The position numbers and the translations under genes are program-made. From Ooceraea biroi (Eukaryota; Arthropoda; Insecta; Hymenoptera; Formicidae): a stretch of 64,000 nucleotides of DNA. The stretch spans positions 3,100,001-3,164,000 of the forward strand of contig NC_039506.1 in assembly GCF_003672135.1 (NCBI RefSeq), in the 5' to 3' direction. A model generated the notes under the pieces. It did not search any database. It saw only the letters and a list, made by a program, of their open reading frames with translations, and had not been told where the DNA came from. Below are positions 1 through 10,948 of the stretch, piece by piece. Positions within the stretch are counted from its first letter, which is position 1; every line of letters starts with the position of its first letter.

Positions 1-870
1 GATTGCTGCAGCATGTGAAAACATGGGCATCGGAATAAACGGCGACTTGCCGTGGCGTTTAAAGTAACAGCTATATTATTAGAAACAAGTTTAAGTAATG
101 GTAATCGTTATCGAAAAACCATTTGCAATTTTAATTCGTGTACAGGACCGAAATGGCGTTTTTTACGCGCATGACAAGCGATACGAAAGACGCAAATAAA
201 AAGAATGTCGTGCTGATGGGTCGGCGTACGTGGGATTGCATCCCCGACAAATACCGACCCTTGAAAGGCCGCATAAATATGGTGCTAACATCGCAGTCAC
301 TGTAATTATGATTGACCAAAAAATCGACAAGATTCCTTTTTTTCTGCTGAGAAAATTAAATTAATTTCCAAATGACCGATTTCAGAGATTACGGTGACAA
401 AGCGATAACGTGCAAGAGCATACCGCACGCCGTTGAAGTGATCACGCGGATGCAAGATCAAGTAGAAAGAGTCTGGGTAATAGGAGGGAGTAGCGTGTAC
501 GAGGTATTTCGCATAAATTGAAAGAACTAAATCGGAGCAATCCGATATTTTTGAGGAAAGACATAACTGATAGTTCGAGCTTCTCAATTAGACATTATTG
601 TGCAATTCTACCAGGCCGCCATGAAATCCCCGCACTTCGGGCGATTGTATCTGACACGTATAAAGAAGAAATTTGAATGCGATACGTTCTTCCCGGCAAT
701 CCCGAGCGACTTCGTGTTGATAGAGTAAGGACCGATATTTTCGTATCTGCATCGTGTCTGATTTCCTGCTGCTGCTTATAATATTTAATTCCAGGGATCC
801 CACAGTACCGCAAGGCATACAAGAAGAGAAGGAAATAGAATTTATATATGAAGTGTATGAAAGGAGATGA
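1..870 (+). CDS. DHFR: Dihydrofolate reductase, 3' part (5 exons visible)
   Basis: NADPH-dependent reduction of dihydrofolate to tetrahydrofolate, needed for thymidylate and purine synthesis in the cytosol. The window opens inside the gene, so roughly the first 10-15 residues are missing. I place coding exons at 1-63, 146-301, 386-503, 615-724 and 795-870, all with GT/AG introns of 70-112 bp and compatible phases. Together they give 173 residues against about 187 in vertebrate DHFR. Family blocks visible in order are MGIGINGDLPW (substrate and Met20-loop region), TEMAFFTRMT with the active-site acidic residue, GRRTW, the PLKGRINMVLT strand, VIGGSSVYE (NADPH-binding Gly-Gly), LYLTRI and DTFFP, ending EFIYEVYERR then TGA. 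No break is seen in the visible part. Recognition is by family motifs, and the identification is secure. Confidence 0.95.
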
Positions 871-1066
871 AAACAACCGCTTCTATCAGTCAAGCCGCAT
901 ATAAAATTTCTGCGGAACTAAACTGTCTCTAATTGTCTCTCCTTTCGAATATCCTTCAATGCAGAACGTTGTCTGCGGGGTCTATGGTGTCGGTCTTACA
1001 GCATGAAAATGAAAAACAAATGTATTGCGCTGACGTTACTGTAATACACAAATATATTGCACAAAT

Positions 1067-1072
1067 AATAAA
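1067..1072 (+). terminator. Poly(A) signal for DHFR
   Basis: AATAAA lies 197 bp after the DHFR stop and is the first such hexamer downstream. Its use is inferred from position only. Confidence 0.5.
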
Positions 1073-1151
1073 GATTATCCTAAATTAAAATTTATTATCC
1101 ATTAATATGGTGTTCCCTTAATGCACACTCGAGACAATTTAATTTTCACGT

Positions 1152-1157
1152 TTTATT
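1152..1157 (-). terminator. Poly(A) signal for HINT1
   Basis: TTTATT on the + strand reads AATAAA on the minus strand, 63 bp past the HINT1 stop. It is about 80 bp from the DHFR signal, so the two convergent transcripts probably end close together or overlap. Confidence 0.5.
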
Positions 1158-1219
1158 AAAGATAAACAAGAACGTTATAATCGAAGTTGCCTTTCTATGA
1201 AGACGTGAAGGACGAACCA

Positions 1220-2155
1220 TTAGCCAGGTGGCCACTGCAACTGTCGACCACCGAGAACATGCAAATGCAGGTGGTACACCGATTGTGCACCGTGTTTGCC
1301 ATCATTGACAACTAAGCGAAATCCGTCTGCTAGGCCCTTCTGTTTCGCGACTTTCTGAGCAACGTTCATCAGATGGCCGAGCAAAGGCTCGTCCTCATCT
1401 TGCGCTTTGGACAGTTGCGTGATTGGCTTTCGTGGGATCACCAGGAAGTGCACGGGTGCCTGGGGATTTACGTCATCGAATGCAACACACTGTAAAGTAA
1501 TAAATATATTCACTATATTTGTTAAAATGCATGTCCTTGTTTCAACAATTAAATTAAAAAATTAAATAATTTCTATATTCAGTCACTTATTTTGATAAAT
1601 ATGACGCAGCACAGCTCGCGTGAGATTATAGTATTGTTACGTGAAACACGCAATTACGTAATACGATAATAAATATTCGAATAATCATTGCTATTGGATG
1701 TGCGAAGCAAATATTCTCGAAGCATGCATGACGCATAGATAACATAAAAGAATGCACAACTTGAGAATAATTTTAGCTCTTGAGAGCGTGCGTATATTTG
1801 TTTAGCTTTGTTAACGTTTAGCTTTATTATATGTGACCTGATACATAAAAAATAAACATTAATGATGCTCGATACCGGCAAACCATAATCTGTCTTAAAC
1901 TTGATAAGACACACATGACGCTTCGACGTAGTGAATTATATCGCGATTTACCTGACTGTCTTCGTAGATGAACTTGCACGGGATTTCTTTACGCAGAATT
2001 TTCCCGAATATCGTGTCACCTTCCGGTGCGGCGGATTGCGCCTTTTCCACTTCAGTCGCCATTTTCCTCAAACTGACAGAGCACGTTAGCCGACTGCTAT
2101 TCGGATGTCCCAAACGTCTGCATGCGTTCACGGCAAAATTCGATAATAACCTCAT
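1220..2155 (-). CDS. HINT1: Histidine triad nucleotide-binding protein (HINT1 family), 2 exons
   Basis: Purine nucleoside phosphoramidase of the HIT superfamily, expected in cytosol and nucleus, possibly mitochondria here. Coding exons are 2155-1952 and 1489-1220, joined at EDSQ/CVAFDD across a 462-bp GT/AG intron. The C-terminal block YHLHLHVLGGRQLQWPPG contains the histidine triad H-x-H-x-H followed by the family's WPPG end. GDTIFGKILRKEIP, PQAPVHFLVIP and LLGHLM are further HINT1 blocks. Two in-frame starts exist. ATG at 2062 gives a 126-residue protein, exactly the usual HINT1 length. ATG at 2155 adds 31 residues rich in Arg, Ser and Leu with no acidic residue, which resembles a mitochondrial presequence. 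I give the longer form as the coordinates, but the shorter start may be the main one. It is tail to tail with DHFR and downstream of Cdk4 on the same strand. Confidence 0.93.
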
Positions 2156-3495
2156 GCTCGGAGTCGATGATATTGTCGCAAGTGCATACTGGATAATTAT
2201 TAATTACATGCAATCTCGCGTTCTGTCTAGTATTGTGTTATTTCTTTTTTTAATATATTTTATGGCCGAGATAAGAATGTCACTGCGGCCATATTAAAAA
2301 TCCTACGAGACGCGGGAATTTTGAATATTGTACTGAAAATGATTAAAGCGTCAGAAATTAGTTAAATGCGTACGTTTCTCGTTAATGAGCATATATATTT
2401 AGTTTTCTACGCTGATTGTCTTATAAAATTCTTATAAAAGTGTTAAAAAATATGTTGGACTTGATAAAATTAAAATATAAAAGTGATATACATATGATTT
2501 GCGATCCAGGTTGTAATAAATTTATTGAGGGGATTAAATATGGATTTAGTTTTGCACATACATACACACATATATATATATGAAATTATAAAACTTTTAT
2601 TATATAATGCAGTCTTCTTAGCAATATGCTTATTTTTGAGATATCTCAGTACAATAATACAATATACATATAAGTGTAAAAGGGTAGAAATTGTCACTTG
2701 CTGCTCTATACATATCAATATTTTACATAAATGAATAATAGGAGATTAATTGTAATTAGTTGATAGTACATAGAAGATATGGCAGTGGACTTTCTGGTTT
2801 TCTATGGAAGATCTTAAATCTTTCCAATGTTTTCTAACGGATCACAAAGATCCCAGTCTTAGAAAAATAATTCTATTTATGAGTAACAATACGTAAATAT
2901 TATTATCTTATTGTTAGTTTTGCATTGGATTGAGTTATACATTTGCGTTATGTATTTATATGCGCTTTTCTAATAAGGTTTAATTGTATATTTATGTTAT
3001 CTAACAACAATAAAAGTGTATTATAAAAATATGACTGAATGAAATATTAAGACATTATTACGTAAATAAATAATATATAAAAATAACAATTATTTTACTG
3101 TTATTTGTCTTGTACGTTAAGGTATCCTTATGATAAAACGTTAACTTAAAAGCGGTTCTATTTTGTAGGAGTCTATTGCTAAAGAATATTATTATATTTA
3201 TCTATGATACCTTAATATCTAGTTCGATTATATATTCGATCTATTAGATAATTAAGAAAATAAAATTAACTTAATAGGATGTGGATAAAAAGTGTTATCC
3301 ACTGTTTTGTAATAAAAAATAAAAAAACCTGCATCTTACTTTTTAATACTAAAATCGTAAATTTATAATATTGTTATATCTATAATGCATTAATTATAAT
3401 ATGTATGTAAATACATGTAAATTGATGTATTAATAATTCTATATTTAATTTACTATTACATTTAGTTATCGTAACTTACGGATTATACGATACTG
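2156..3495. other. Intergenic AT-rich spacer between HINT1 and Cdk4
   Basis: No coding exon recognised. 2156-2300 should contain the HINT1 promoter. 2300-3480 is strongly AT-rich with short AT microsatellites (near 2560-2580) and probably includes the 3' UTR of the minus-strand kinase gene. Open frames here are short and low-complexity. Confidence 0.6.
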
Positions 3496-5363
3496 TCAGT
3501 TAAAATATCTGTGAGTTAAAGCTTGAGCTGCTGTTATACGACTCTCAGGATTGAACACGAGCATGCTCTGTATTAAGTCTAGACCATGCTCATTGAGATC
3601 TGGTATTATTGCACCAAAATGTTTTGGTTGTCTGTACGGGAAAGCGTTCCAACTAAGCGATACGTTTTCCGGCCATGCGTTCTGCGTTGGAGTACCCAGA
3701 ACTCTGAAAAATGAATAAATAAATCTGGAGTCGGAGAAACAAAGAATAAAACGTGCAGAAAAGTGCATATATATATTTTTTGTTTAATATGAAAAGAGGT
3801 CAAACGGCATATCAACTCACTGGAAAATCCTATCGAGTTGATCACCCTCGCTGCCACCTGGGAATAATGGCTCCAATCTACAAAGTTCTGCAAATATGCA
3901 GCCGACTGACCAGATATCTACAGAAGAAGCGTAGGAGCATCCCAAAAGTACCTCAGGCGCTCGATACCAAAGAGTTGCCACCTACAAAATGACAAAATGT
4001 TATAAAGCCTTTGGTAAACCCGCAGATATTGCCATGCGAAGCGACAAATACGTTATACGTACCAACGAAGTTAATCTCATCTCAAAATCATAAGTCTTGG
4101 CTAAGCCGAAGTCTGCAATTTTGATTCTCCCGTCTCGCGTGACCAAAATATTTTGCGGTTTTAAATCCCTGTGCAGTATTCTATGACTGTGTAAGAAATC
4201 TACCCCAGTAAGTAACTCCTTCATCATTTGCCTGACTTGACTTGACGGGATGAACGATCGCGGATTTTGTACTCGATGACTTTTTATGAACGAGTCGAGA
4301 TCTCTTTCCACGTGCTCAAACACTAACCACAAGCTAAGACCACGACTGGACCTTTCGGATTGCTGTTCGTCATCTGACAAGGACCCCTCGGATTGTTCTT
4401 CTCCTTGACAAACATCTAATAATCTGACCTGGATAAACAAGAAGAAATAACAACATTTTCATTTTCAGGTAAAAGAAATATATTAAAAAATATATAAGAA
4501 TGCAATTAACGAGTAAAAATATTCCGTCTTCAAAAAACGCAGTATTGTTCAATCTTCTCGATGAAGATTGTAATGTTTCGGTGACACAAAAATGTCTCTC
4601 ATTAACAAATACCGTGTTGTTCATGAGTACTCACGATATGTGGGTGTTCGTATGGCTCCAGCGATTTGAGGGCGGCAATCTCCCTGACAGTGGACACAGG
4701 CAAACCATCCTCCGACAAAGGTACTCTGATTTTCTTAAGCGCTACGACTTGACCGCTTGACTTATCTTTCGCTTTGAATACCGTGCCGTACGCGCCGCCC
4801 CCGATAGAGGAGAGAGTCTCGTACGCTGAATTGCTACGCAGCGGGAAATTGGACATGCTTTCATCATCAACTGCCAAGGAGGTACGACGGTTCACTGGAT
4901 TGCTGCACTTCATTACGATATATTTCAGTGTGCCGAGCTCTGTTCCTTGCGAGGTACCTGGAATCGCTTCCGCCGCGGTATCTCTCTCTCGTTCGCAGGC
5001 CTCCGAATGTTTTTGGATTAATTCCTCGGTCGATTCCGCAGTTTGGACTAATTCCTCGCTCGATTCCGCAGTTTGGACTAATTCCTCGCTCGATTCCGTA
5101 GACGTCTCGCCGATCAAAGCCGATTGTTCCGACGTTCCCGCTGATTCCGCAACATCGGATGATTGCTTGTCCTTTTCTTGTTCGGATGTAACGTCAGTCT
5201 CTAACGAGATCTTGCTCGTAGATGGTGTTTCAGTGCTTTCCGTTGAACGTCCTTTCACAGACGGCTCATCGGATGTTTCGGACCATTTGGACCTTTTTGG
5301 AGCTGGTTGGACCGATAGATCTGGTTCGAGCTCTTCGCTCGAACGTTGTGATGTACCAGCCAT
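3496..5363 (-). CDS. Cdk4: Cyclin-dependent kinase 4/6, with long acidic N-terminal extension (4 exons)
   Basis: Serine/threonine kinase expected to pair with cyclin D in G1. Exons: 5363-4635, 4428-4063, 3981-3821, 3703-3496, all GT/AG and phase-compatible, giving 487 residues. The kinase domain begins near residue 181. The glycine loop is at 188-195 and ATP-binding Lys at about 210. PVSTVRE at 222-228 is the cyclin-binding helix signature of CDK4/6 (PISTVRE in vertebrates), not PSTAIRE. HRD is at 329-331 with KPQN after it, DFG at 348, then TLWYRAPEVLL. Two oddities stand out. About 180 residues precede the kinase core, rich in Ser, Glu and Thr, with three near-tandem 10-residue repeats (SSEELVQTAE type) at about 91-120. 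A Ser/Glu-rich insert at about 251-273 follows LLDVC. Vertebrate and fly Cdk4 are only about 300-320 residues. ATG at 5363 was chosen because upstream in-frame sequence is a poly-Leu reading of an AAT/AAC microsatellite. Starts at residues 151 or 170 would give a conventional length. Confidence 0.93.
5021..5100. repeat. 30-bp tandem repeat inside Cdk4 exon 1
   Basis: Units at 5021-5050 and 5051-5080 differ at one base, and 5081-5100 repeats the first 20 bases. The period is a multiple of three, so copy-number change keeps the frame and yields repeated SSEELVQTAE-type peptides. Confidence 0.9.
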
Positions 5364-5381
5364 CACAACATTTTCACGATA

Positions 5382-5455
5382 TCCTAACAACAATAACAAT
5401 AACAATAATAATAAATAACAACAATAAATAATAACAAATAACAACAATAACAATA
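5382..5455. repeat. AAC/AAT trinucleotide-rich microsatellite upstream of Cdk4
   Basis: Imperfect runs of AAC and AAT just upstream of the chosen Cdk4 ATG. Read on the minus strand it gives poly-Leu, which I treat as untranslated 5' sequence. Confidence 0.85.
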
Positions 5456-6420
5456 GTGAGATGCACAAGATCTTTCAAGTAATATAAGAGAGATATAAAT
5501 ATCTCTCTATTTTCAGCAATTTTTTCGATTGCCACCAAAAATATCTGATACCGTAGAATAACGCTTTTCATTGTCATGATTTTTGAAATAGGTCTTGCCA
5601 TGTATACGTGTCCTGTATTCTAAAACCACTCTTCAAAATTACAAATTAATCCTAATCGGGATTTAATTTGATTAATTGATTACAATTCATAGTTATTGGA
5701 TAATTATTAAAGAATGACTCAATAAAATATAATAAATAAAAATAAAATGTCATTATAATTAAGATACTACTAGGTCATTAATTAAGATTAGCATTTAAAT
5801 ATTGTAGCGATGTTTTGTAGAATTTTGTTTTTGTGGTTTTTAAAGATCGCCTTTTCTGCTATAAAATTAATATACGACAAGCTATTTTACTGTCCTATGT
5901 GTTTAATCTTATATGTTAAAGTAGTAAGCTGAATTTATAAAGAATTACTTTTTTTCCAAATGTAGTATAATAACTTAATCATCAATTTAACCATTCGAGT
6001 CACGTCAATTCGAATACAAATATACAGAAAACGTATCAATAAATGACAAATAGTAAGATTAAACGCGCGGTGATTAAAATCCAGATCAGATATTAATCTG
6101 CTATTATCAGAATGCAGAAGTTTCGATTCTTCCTGATCTACGATCTTCCTCGTTCGATTCGTGGATCAAGATACTGTGCGCGGTATGTTGGAAAGCACGT
6201 CTGTCTTTGTACACTACAACGAAGTAAAGAAGTGTCTGTATTTCGTGAAGCAAACACGCAGGCACTCTTTTCTATCGCACACCGTTCTTATTAAAGTTTC
6301 AAGACGTATTGCAAGAGCAGACGAACACCGTGCGCCGCTAACATCTGCACTGACACCTGCGCTTTACACGTCCGTTAACTTTAGTTTTCCATCAGCGCAT
6401 TCCTTCTAGCGCATTTTTTA
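5456..6420. other. Intergenic spacer upstream of Cdk4
   Basis: Probably contains the Cdk4 promoter in its left part. 5640-6060 is very AT-rich. Short + frames at 6112-6409 have no recognisable motif, and I do not call a gene. Confidence 0.5.
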
Positions 6421-6440
6421 GGTGCGAAGGAGTCCTTGGA

Positions 6441-6592
6441 CCAATCCGAGTTCTTTTTCTATTTTTTAGGTCCAATCAGCTAACATGAGCTGTACCAATA
6501 AGGAAGACGGTCAATTTCAAAAGTCTGTCCTTTCTACCTTCCCTGACTTTCGATACCTAATATAAAACGCTTGCAATATGTCGTGTGAGATT
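6441..6592 (+). promoter_or_regulatory. TATA/CCAAT-type core promoter, target gene unknown
   Basis: Three CCAAT motifs at 6441, 6472 and 6495 precede TATAAAA at 6561-6567 with the spacing expected of a pol II promoter, which predicts initiation near 6590. Downstream, ATG at 6675 opens a 10-codon frame ending in a possible donor (ACACG/GTAAAG at 703/704). No recognisable protein follows within 2 kb. It could drive a non-coding RNA or a fast-evolving short peptide. Seen from sequence only. Confidence 0.4.
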
Positions 6593-6908
6593 AGAGTTGT
6601 GCGAAAACTCGAAGAAGTGTCTTCTCTCATCTTGATCATCATTTGCTCGCGTTGTTTAGAATTTGGACAGTGAAATGTCATCTTGCGGCATTAAAATCAC
6701 ACGGTAAAGACGATGATAACGAAACAAAGAGGAAGTCGGAGATACCCACGTGTTGTACGCAGAGATACGAAATTACATTTTGTATGATCAACAGGAAAAA
6801 CATCTCATTCGAACGATTTTGAATAACCAGATGCTGGTAAGAAGGCATCCGATTTCATCCGGAGGAAATAATAAACCACGCGCTGTTATCATTTTACGTG
6901 ATTTACCC

Positions 6909-6945
6909 GCTTCTTCATAGCGACACGTGGTCGCTATGAAGAAGC
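6909..6945. repeat. Perfect 16-bp inverted repeat with 5-nt loop
   Basis: GCTTCTTCATAGCGAC at 6909-6924 is followed by loop ACGTG and the exact reverse complement at 6930-6945. The centre spells CACGTG, an E-box palindrome. It could fold as RNA hairpin or DNA cruciform. The stem is short for a pre-miRNA. Confidence 0.9.
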
Positions 6946-8470
6946 ATTAAAAATGTAACCGTGGGAAAAGTCAAGCAGTTATAGATAATGCAGTATCGTT
7001 AATTTTAGCATCACGCAACGTATTTTTTTACATTCCGTTATAAATTATAAATTTTTATACATATTCATTTAATCAAGTAATAATTATGGTAGTGTTATAA
7101 AATGTTCTTGCTGTAGTGATATTACAATGCCAAATATAATAGCGAACGATCTAAATAGCTGGTAATTTTGGAGAAGAATACTTCGCAGACGGATGTACTA
7201 CCGTGATTTTGATTAAATTACTCTATCAACTTCCTCTTGTGATAATAAATTCCAACTAGAAAAGTGGAACGAGAGAAAAGGAAGAAAAAATGGATGCACG
7301 AGGAATTGAACACAACTTTACTATTATACCTTTTCCTCAAGGGCACGTTGGTATTATATATACAAAGCGACTCAAACAAAAATTTTGAAAGACCCTCATA
7401 AAATAATTTTAGATGGTTGGACCGAGTTTGGCGAAACAATGAGAAAAATAAAAAGAAGATGGATGTACTTCTTACTCTGGGAGAAAAGTAGCAACTTTAT
7501 GCATACGTGTTCGCAGTATTTTGAAACTGTTTCGAATAGTTTCATTCCATCATAGAATTTTTCCAATACCGGTCGCTTCTCTTTTTTAAAAGTCATTTTA
7601 TTGGTGGCAGCGTCTTCTCAGTTACCACTAAAAGATTTGAGAAAGGACCGATAGCTTTCTACCTTTTAAACCTGCATTATGGCTTAGGGTTGCAAAAAGG
7701 ACGAGAATCCTACCTCAAGAAGGTCGACGCAAAAAGTTGACGGTGAGAGAATACTCATGGGTATCCGATGATGCGAGCTCTAAATGGATAGAACAACTTT
7801 ATGAAACGCACAAAAGTTTAGAAACATTTAACTAAATTTTCATGGAACTCTATAAGTAATTAATCAATTTCTGTGCATTCTATTAAGTATTTCCATCCGC
7901 TAGATTGCTTACAAATTGAGTCGTTCATGCCTGATTTACTATTTCCAGCAGTATATGCGTTGTAATATCGACCTAGTCTCGAAAACACGAAACTCGTGTG
8001 GAAAAACACGACTTCCGCTTAAGGAAATTAGATAACACAAGAACTTTCGAACATCGGAATGCTGAGTTACTCAATCTTCTTATCGTATTGCACGATGAAG
8101 TGCTCGACGATATACGCGGACTCAGCGTAATTTCCGTCTATGACTAGATTCATAAAAATTTAAAAAACGCAAAAATCAAGCAATATTCGATTTGGTATGA
8201 TATCATCAACGTTATTTTAAGAATGGCACAATTCCACATAAACGTAGAATCGTGTTTCTTCATATTCTCGTAATGTAAAATGTCAAAGATAGAAGAGCAG
8301 GAAAGATCATAAAAAACGCGCAATCTTCACAAAAATGAGTATCATTTGAAAATCCTGCTGCTTATCACTTAATATCCACATAACTTCCTTCAATACATAA
8401 TGATCCACGTTTATTACTTACGGCTGCGTTCAAGGATTGTCGTGATTGCTCACCTTTGTTACCTTTGTTA
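6946..8470. other. Intergenic, no gene recognised
   Basis: AT-rich sequence without convincing exons. A broken + frame at about 7693-7834 (QEGRRKKLTVREYSWVSDD) faintly resembles the GRPRKLT linker of Tc1-like transposases, but it is too short to call. Three direct copies of ACCTTTGTT/TTC type sequence sit at about 8449-8477. Confidence 0.5.
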
Positions 8471-8531
8471 CCTTTCTCATATATATCTTTTAATTGTGGT
8501 GGTCACTTTTTGGCAGAAGTGACTATATTTT

Positions 8532-8572
8532 ACACTTGAAAAGGACCCGAAACAGAGGTCGAAACGTCGTGT
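8532..8572 (+). ncRNA. Degenerate hammerhead-ribozyme-like motif (Penelope-element type)
   Basis: The order of elements matches a small hammerhead: ACAC (stem I, 8532-8535), TTGAAAA in place of the core CTGANGA, GACC...GGTC (stem II, 8544-8547 with 8557-8560), GAAACGTC (core plus cleavage triplet, 8561-8568), then GTGT (stem I, 8569-8572). Short hammerheads ending GAAACGTC with almost no stem III are known from terminal repeats of Penelope-like retroelements. The first core box is imperfect, so catalysis is doubtful. No reverse transcriptase was found nearby, so this would be an isolated terminal remnant. Confidence 0.45.
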
Positions 8573-8699
8573 TAATTTGTACATCTTGTCTAGCCAGTCT
8601 GGTCGTAAATAAATGTGGATCATTATAATTGAAACTACTGGCGTTTTGAGGAATTTTCTAATTCCTTCAATACTGTGATTCATCTCATTTTTCATATTT

Positions 8700-9571
8700 C
8701 GAAAAAAAAAAAAATAAAAAAAAGAATCGTCATTATTAATACATTATTATCATATCGTATTGTCTCACGAAGAGATCACTTCTGAATGGAAAAGCTCGCG
8801 TCACACGTTTCTCACAGTCAATGAAATTTCAGATCGTACGAACTGCTACGCTTCCGTGCTTTACTTCCGTAAAGTTACACGTGTTACGATGTTTATGCAC
8901 TATGTAGCACGTAACGATAAGCGGGGGGCAGTGTGTAAATCATGCGCCGCCTCAATTGCAACGTAATTGAAGTTACATTACGGCCCATTGTTTGCAAAGT
9001 CGGGCGTCGCAACGTGCGGAGGTCCGCGTTGCATGAATGAACGGCCGCACGCGAGCGTACGATGCGCGCCATTAATTCATTATGACGCGAGGTAGATGAG
9101 ATAAGCACCCCAAGTTCGGGGATTCTCTCTTAAATAAGGCGGAATGCGTTAAATGCCACGCGAAGCCATGATCCGTCCCATTAAAAATCTCGCGTTTTAT
9201 CTCGCCTGGCGACCCGCGAGAATCGCAACGCTATTAACCCTGGCATGCACAAAGGAGGTCACTCCTACTCTAGATGCTACTGAAGATGCGGGTATTCCAT
9301 ATCGCTTATTTTGTATCGATGATTCCGCGCACAGCTGGTGTTGCTGCTGCTTCATTTATTGCTTATTGCGTACGACGAAGAAATGTAATGTATGCAAATA
9401 AGCAAGAACACGATCTTGTATTTGCATTTTTGCATATTGCATCCCTATTTTACACACGTGAACCAACACCACAAGCACAAAATTGTTTAAACAGATTCGC
9501 GCGGTTTAAGCTGCAGTCTCGCGCATTTGCGTACATGAAAATTGTATCCTAAGTGTAAGATACTTGTTTAC
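8700..9571. other. Intergenic, no gene recognised
   Basis: Moderate GC (8900-9200) and several short overlapping frames on both strands with no family motif. An A-rich tract lies at 8701-8724. Confidence 0.5.
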
Positions 9572-9790
9572 CATTTGGAAAGTGTCAAACGTACACCTTG
9601 GCAGAGAGCTGACAGACAGTTGCGTTTGTTCTCCAGTGCACTGATCGTCAATTAAAATCTCAACGAGACAATCGTCAAGAAAATTATTAATTACTTCGTC
9701 CAATAGCAATAGAATGTTTTTATCTGCATTCGGATAACTCCCATCTGATAAAGCGGCCGACAAAGAACGTCGTTCTTCGCGCGGGGAACA
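9572..9790 (-). CDS. Possible coding exon, unidentified
   Basis: The minus frame reads ADKNILLLLDEVINNFLDD, then CLVEILIDDQCTGEQ, then SSLPRCTFDTFQM, and stops at a good donor (CAAATG/GTAAAC at 9572/9571). It has an acidic amphipathic-helix character and protein-like composition. A possible acceptor ...GAATGCAG precedes ATAAAAAC. I do not recognise the family, no partner exon was found, and it may be chance. Confidence 0.22.
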
Positions 9791-9799
9791 CTAGTCCCG

Positions 9800-10948
9800 C
9801 GGGGGGAGCAACACGGCGGTCTAATTAGGAACTCGAATAATTTACGAGTACCGCTCGTCGGCCCTGTCTAATTAAAGACGCTGAAAATACACGAATCTAA
9901 CGCTGTTGTTCGCTGAGCTCTCTTTCGTCACGCCAACGGAGTAAACAGGACGTCACTGCTTCCAGATTATTCGCGGGATTGACACTGCTACGTGCTCAAG
10001 TTCTTTCACACAACAAACACTTGCTCAACGCTCTCATTCACTTCTATCTCTAGAACGAAAAGACGAGCGTTGGAGCACTACGAGAGTACGTATCATATTC
10101 AGTATCGTACGTCGCCTCGATAGCGCCTGTGAGTGTGGGTCTCACGGTCTCCCCCTATTTTCGAAACAATATTTTGTTTCACAGAAACAAGATAGTTTTC
10201 GGATTCTCTAAATGAATCTCTGAATGAAGATTATTAAGTACTACTCCGAGCCCTGTGAATGCGTTTATAGTTGTAGATTGATGTCCGCAGGGTTCATGCA
10301 TATATACAAGATGTCCACGAAGAATACATAGTGGCGCCTTATCATGAGAGGATCATCATATTTCCTGGAAGATACGGAACTGCAAGCGGTGCACTTATGC
10401 GTTGAAACTCTGTAGATTTAATCGAGTATGAATGCGATGTACCGCGGGTATAATTCTTAGAATACTGTTCAGCATAAATTATTCATGCGGAGGTAAAACT
10501 AACAGAATTATCCTCTATCACTAAACGCATTACGCTCGAATAAGGTACGTGTTGATAACGTATTAAGATATGCAAGGAAAAATGTCAAGATATTCGAACA
10601 TAATATGTAACGTATGTATCGATATATCTTTCAATTTAATTTATTAATTTATTTGTACATGTTAATCTCTAAAATGCAAATTATTAAAACACAACGCATA
10701 TGAGCAAAAATGCAAAAACTATTTTTTTAATTATTATAATTTTTAATAGAAGTTTTGTCTACATAAAATATACGATGAAATGCTGCCATCTAGCTTTGAA
10801 GATTCCCATGTTTTAATTGTCACGTAGCTCTCCACGCACACTGTTCATGAACAAGGGGAGATGTACAATAGCGGCGGGAGTAGGGCAAACTACCCCCGTC
10901 ACCGAACTGTCGCTTCTTGGCTTATCTTCACACACACTGAAGAATACC
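9800..10948. other. Intergenic, no gene recognised
   Basis: Mixed composition, with only short frames without motifs. Confidence 0.5.

Noticed and set aside
4774..5418. 214-residue open frame on the + strand
   Set aside because: It is the antisense of Cdk4 exon 1. The Ser-rich composition mirrors the Glu/Ser repeat codons on the coding strand.
5364..5468. N-terminal extension of Cdk4 with poly-Leu (upstream ATG at 5468)
   Set aside because: It is a microsatellite translation. The next ATG at 5363 is a more natural start.
6909..6945. Pre-miRNA
   Set aside because: The stem is 16 bp with a 5-nt loop and flanks that do not extend the pairing, so it is too short for a Dicer substrate. Kept only as an inverted repeat.
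7693..7834. Tc1-like transposase linker
   Set aside because: Only about 20 residues show a weak GRRKKLTVRE resemblance. No ends or catalytic motifs.
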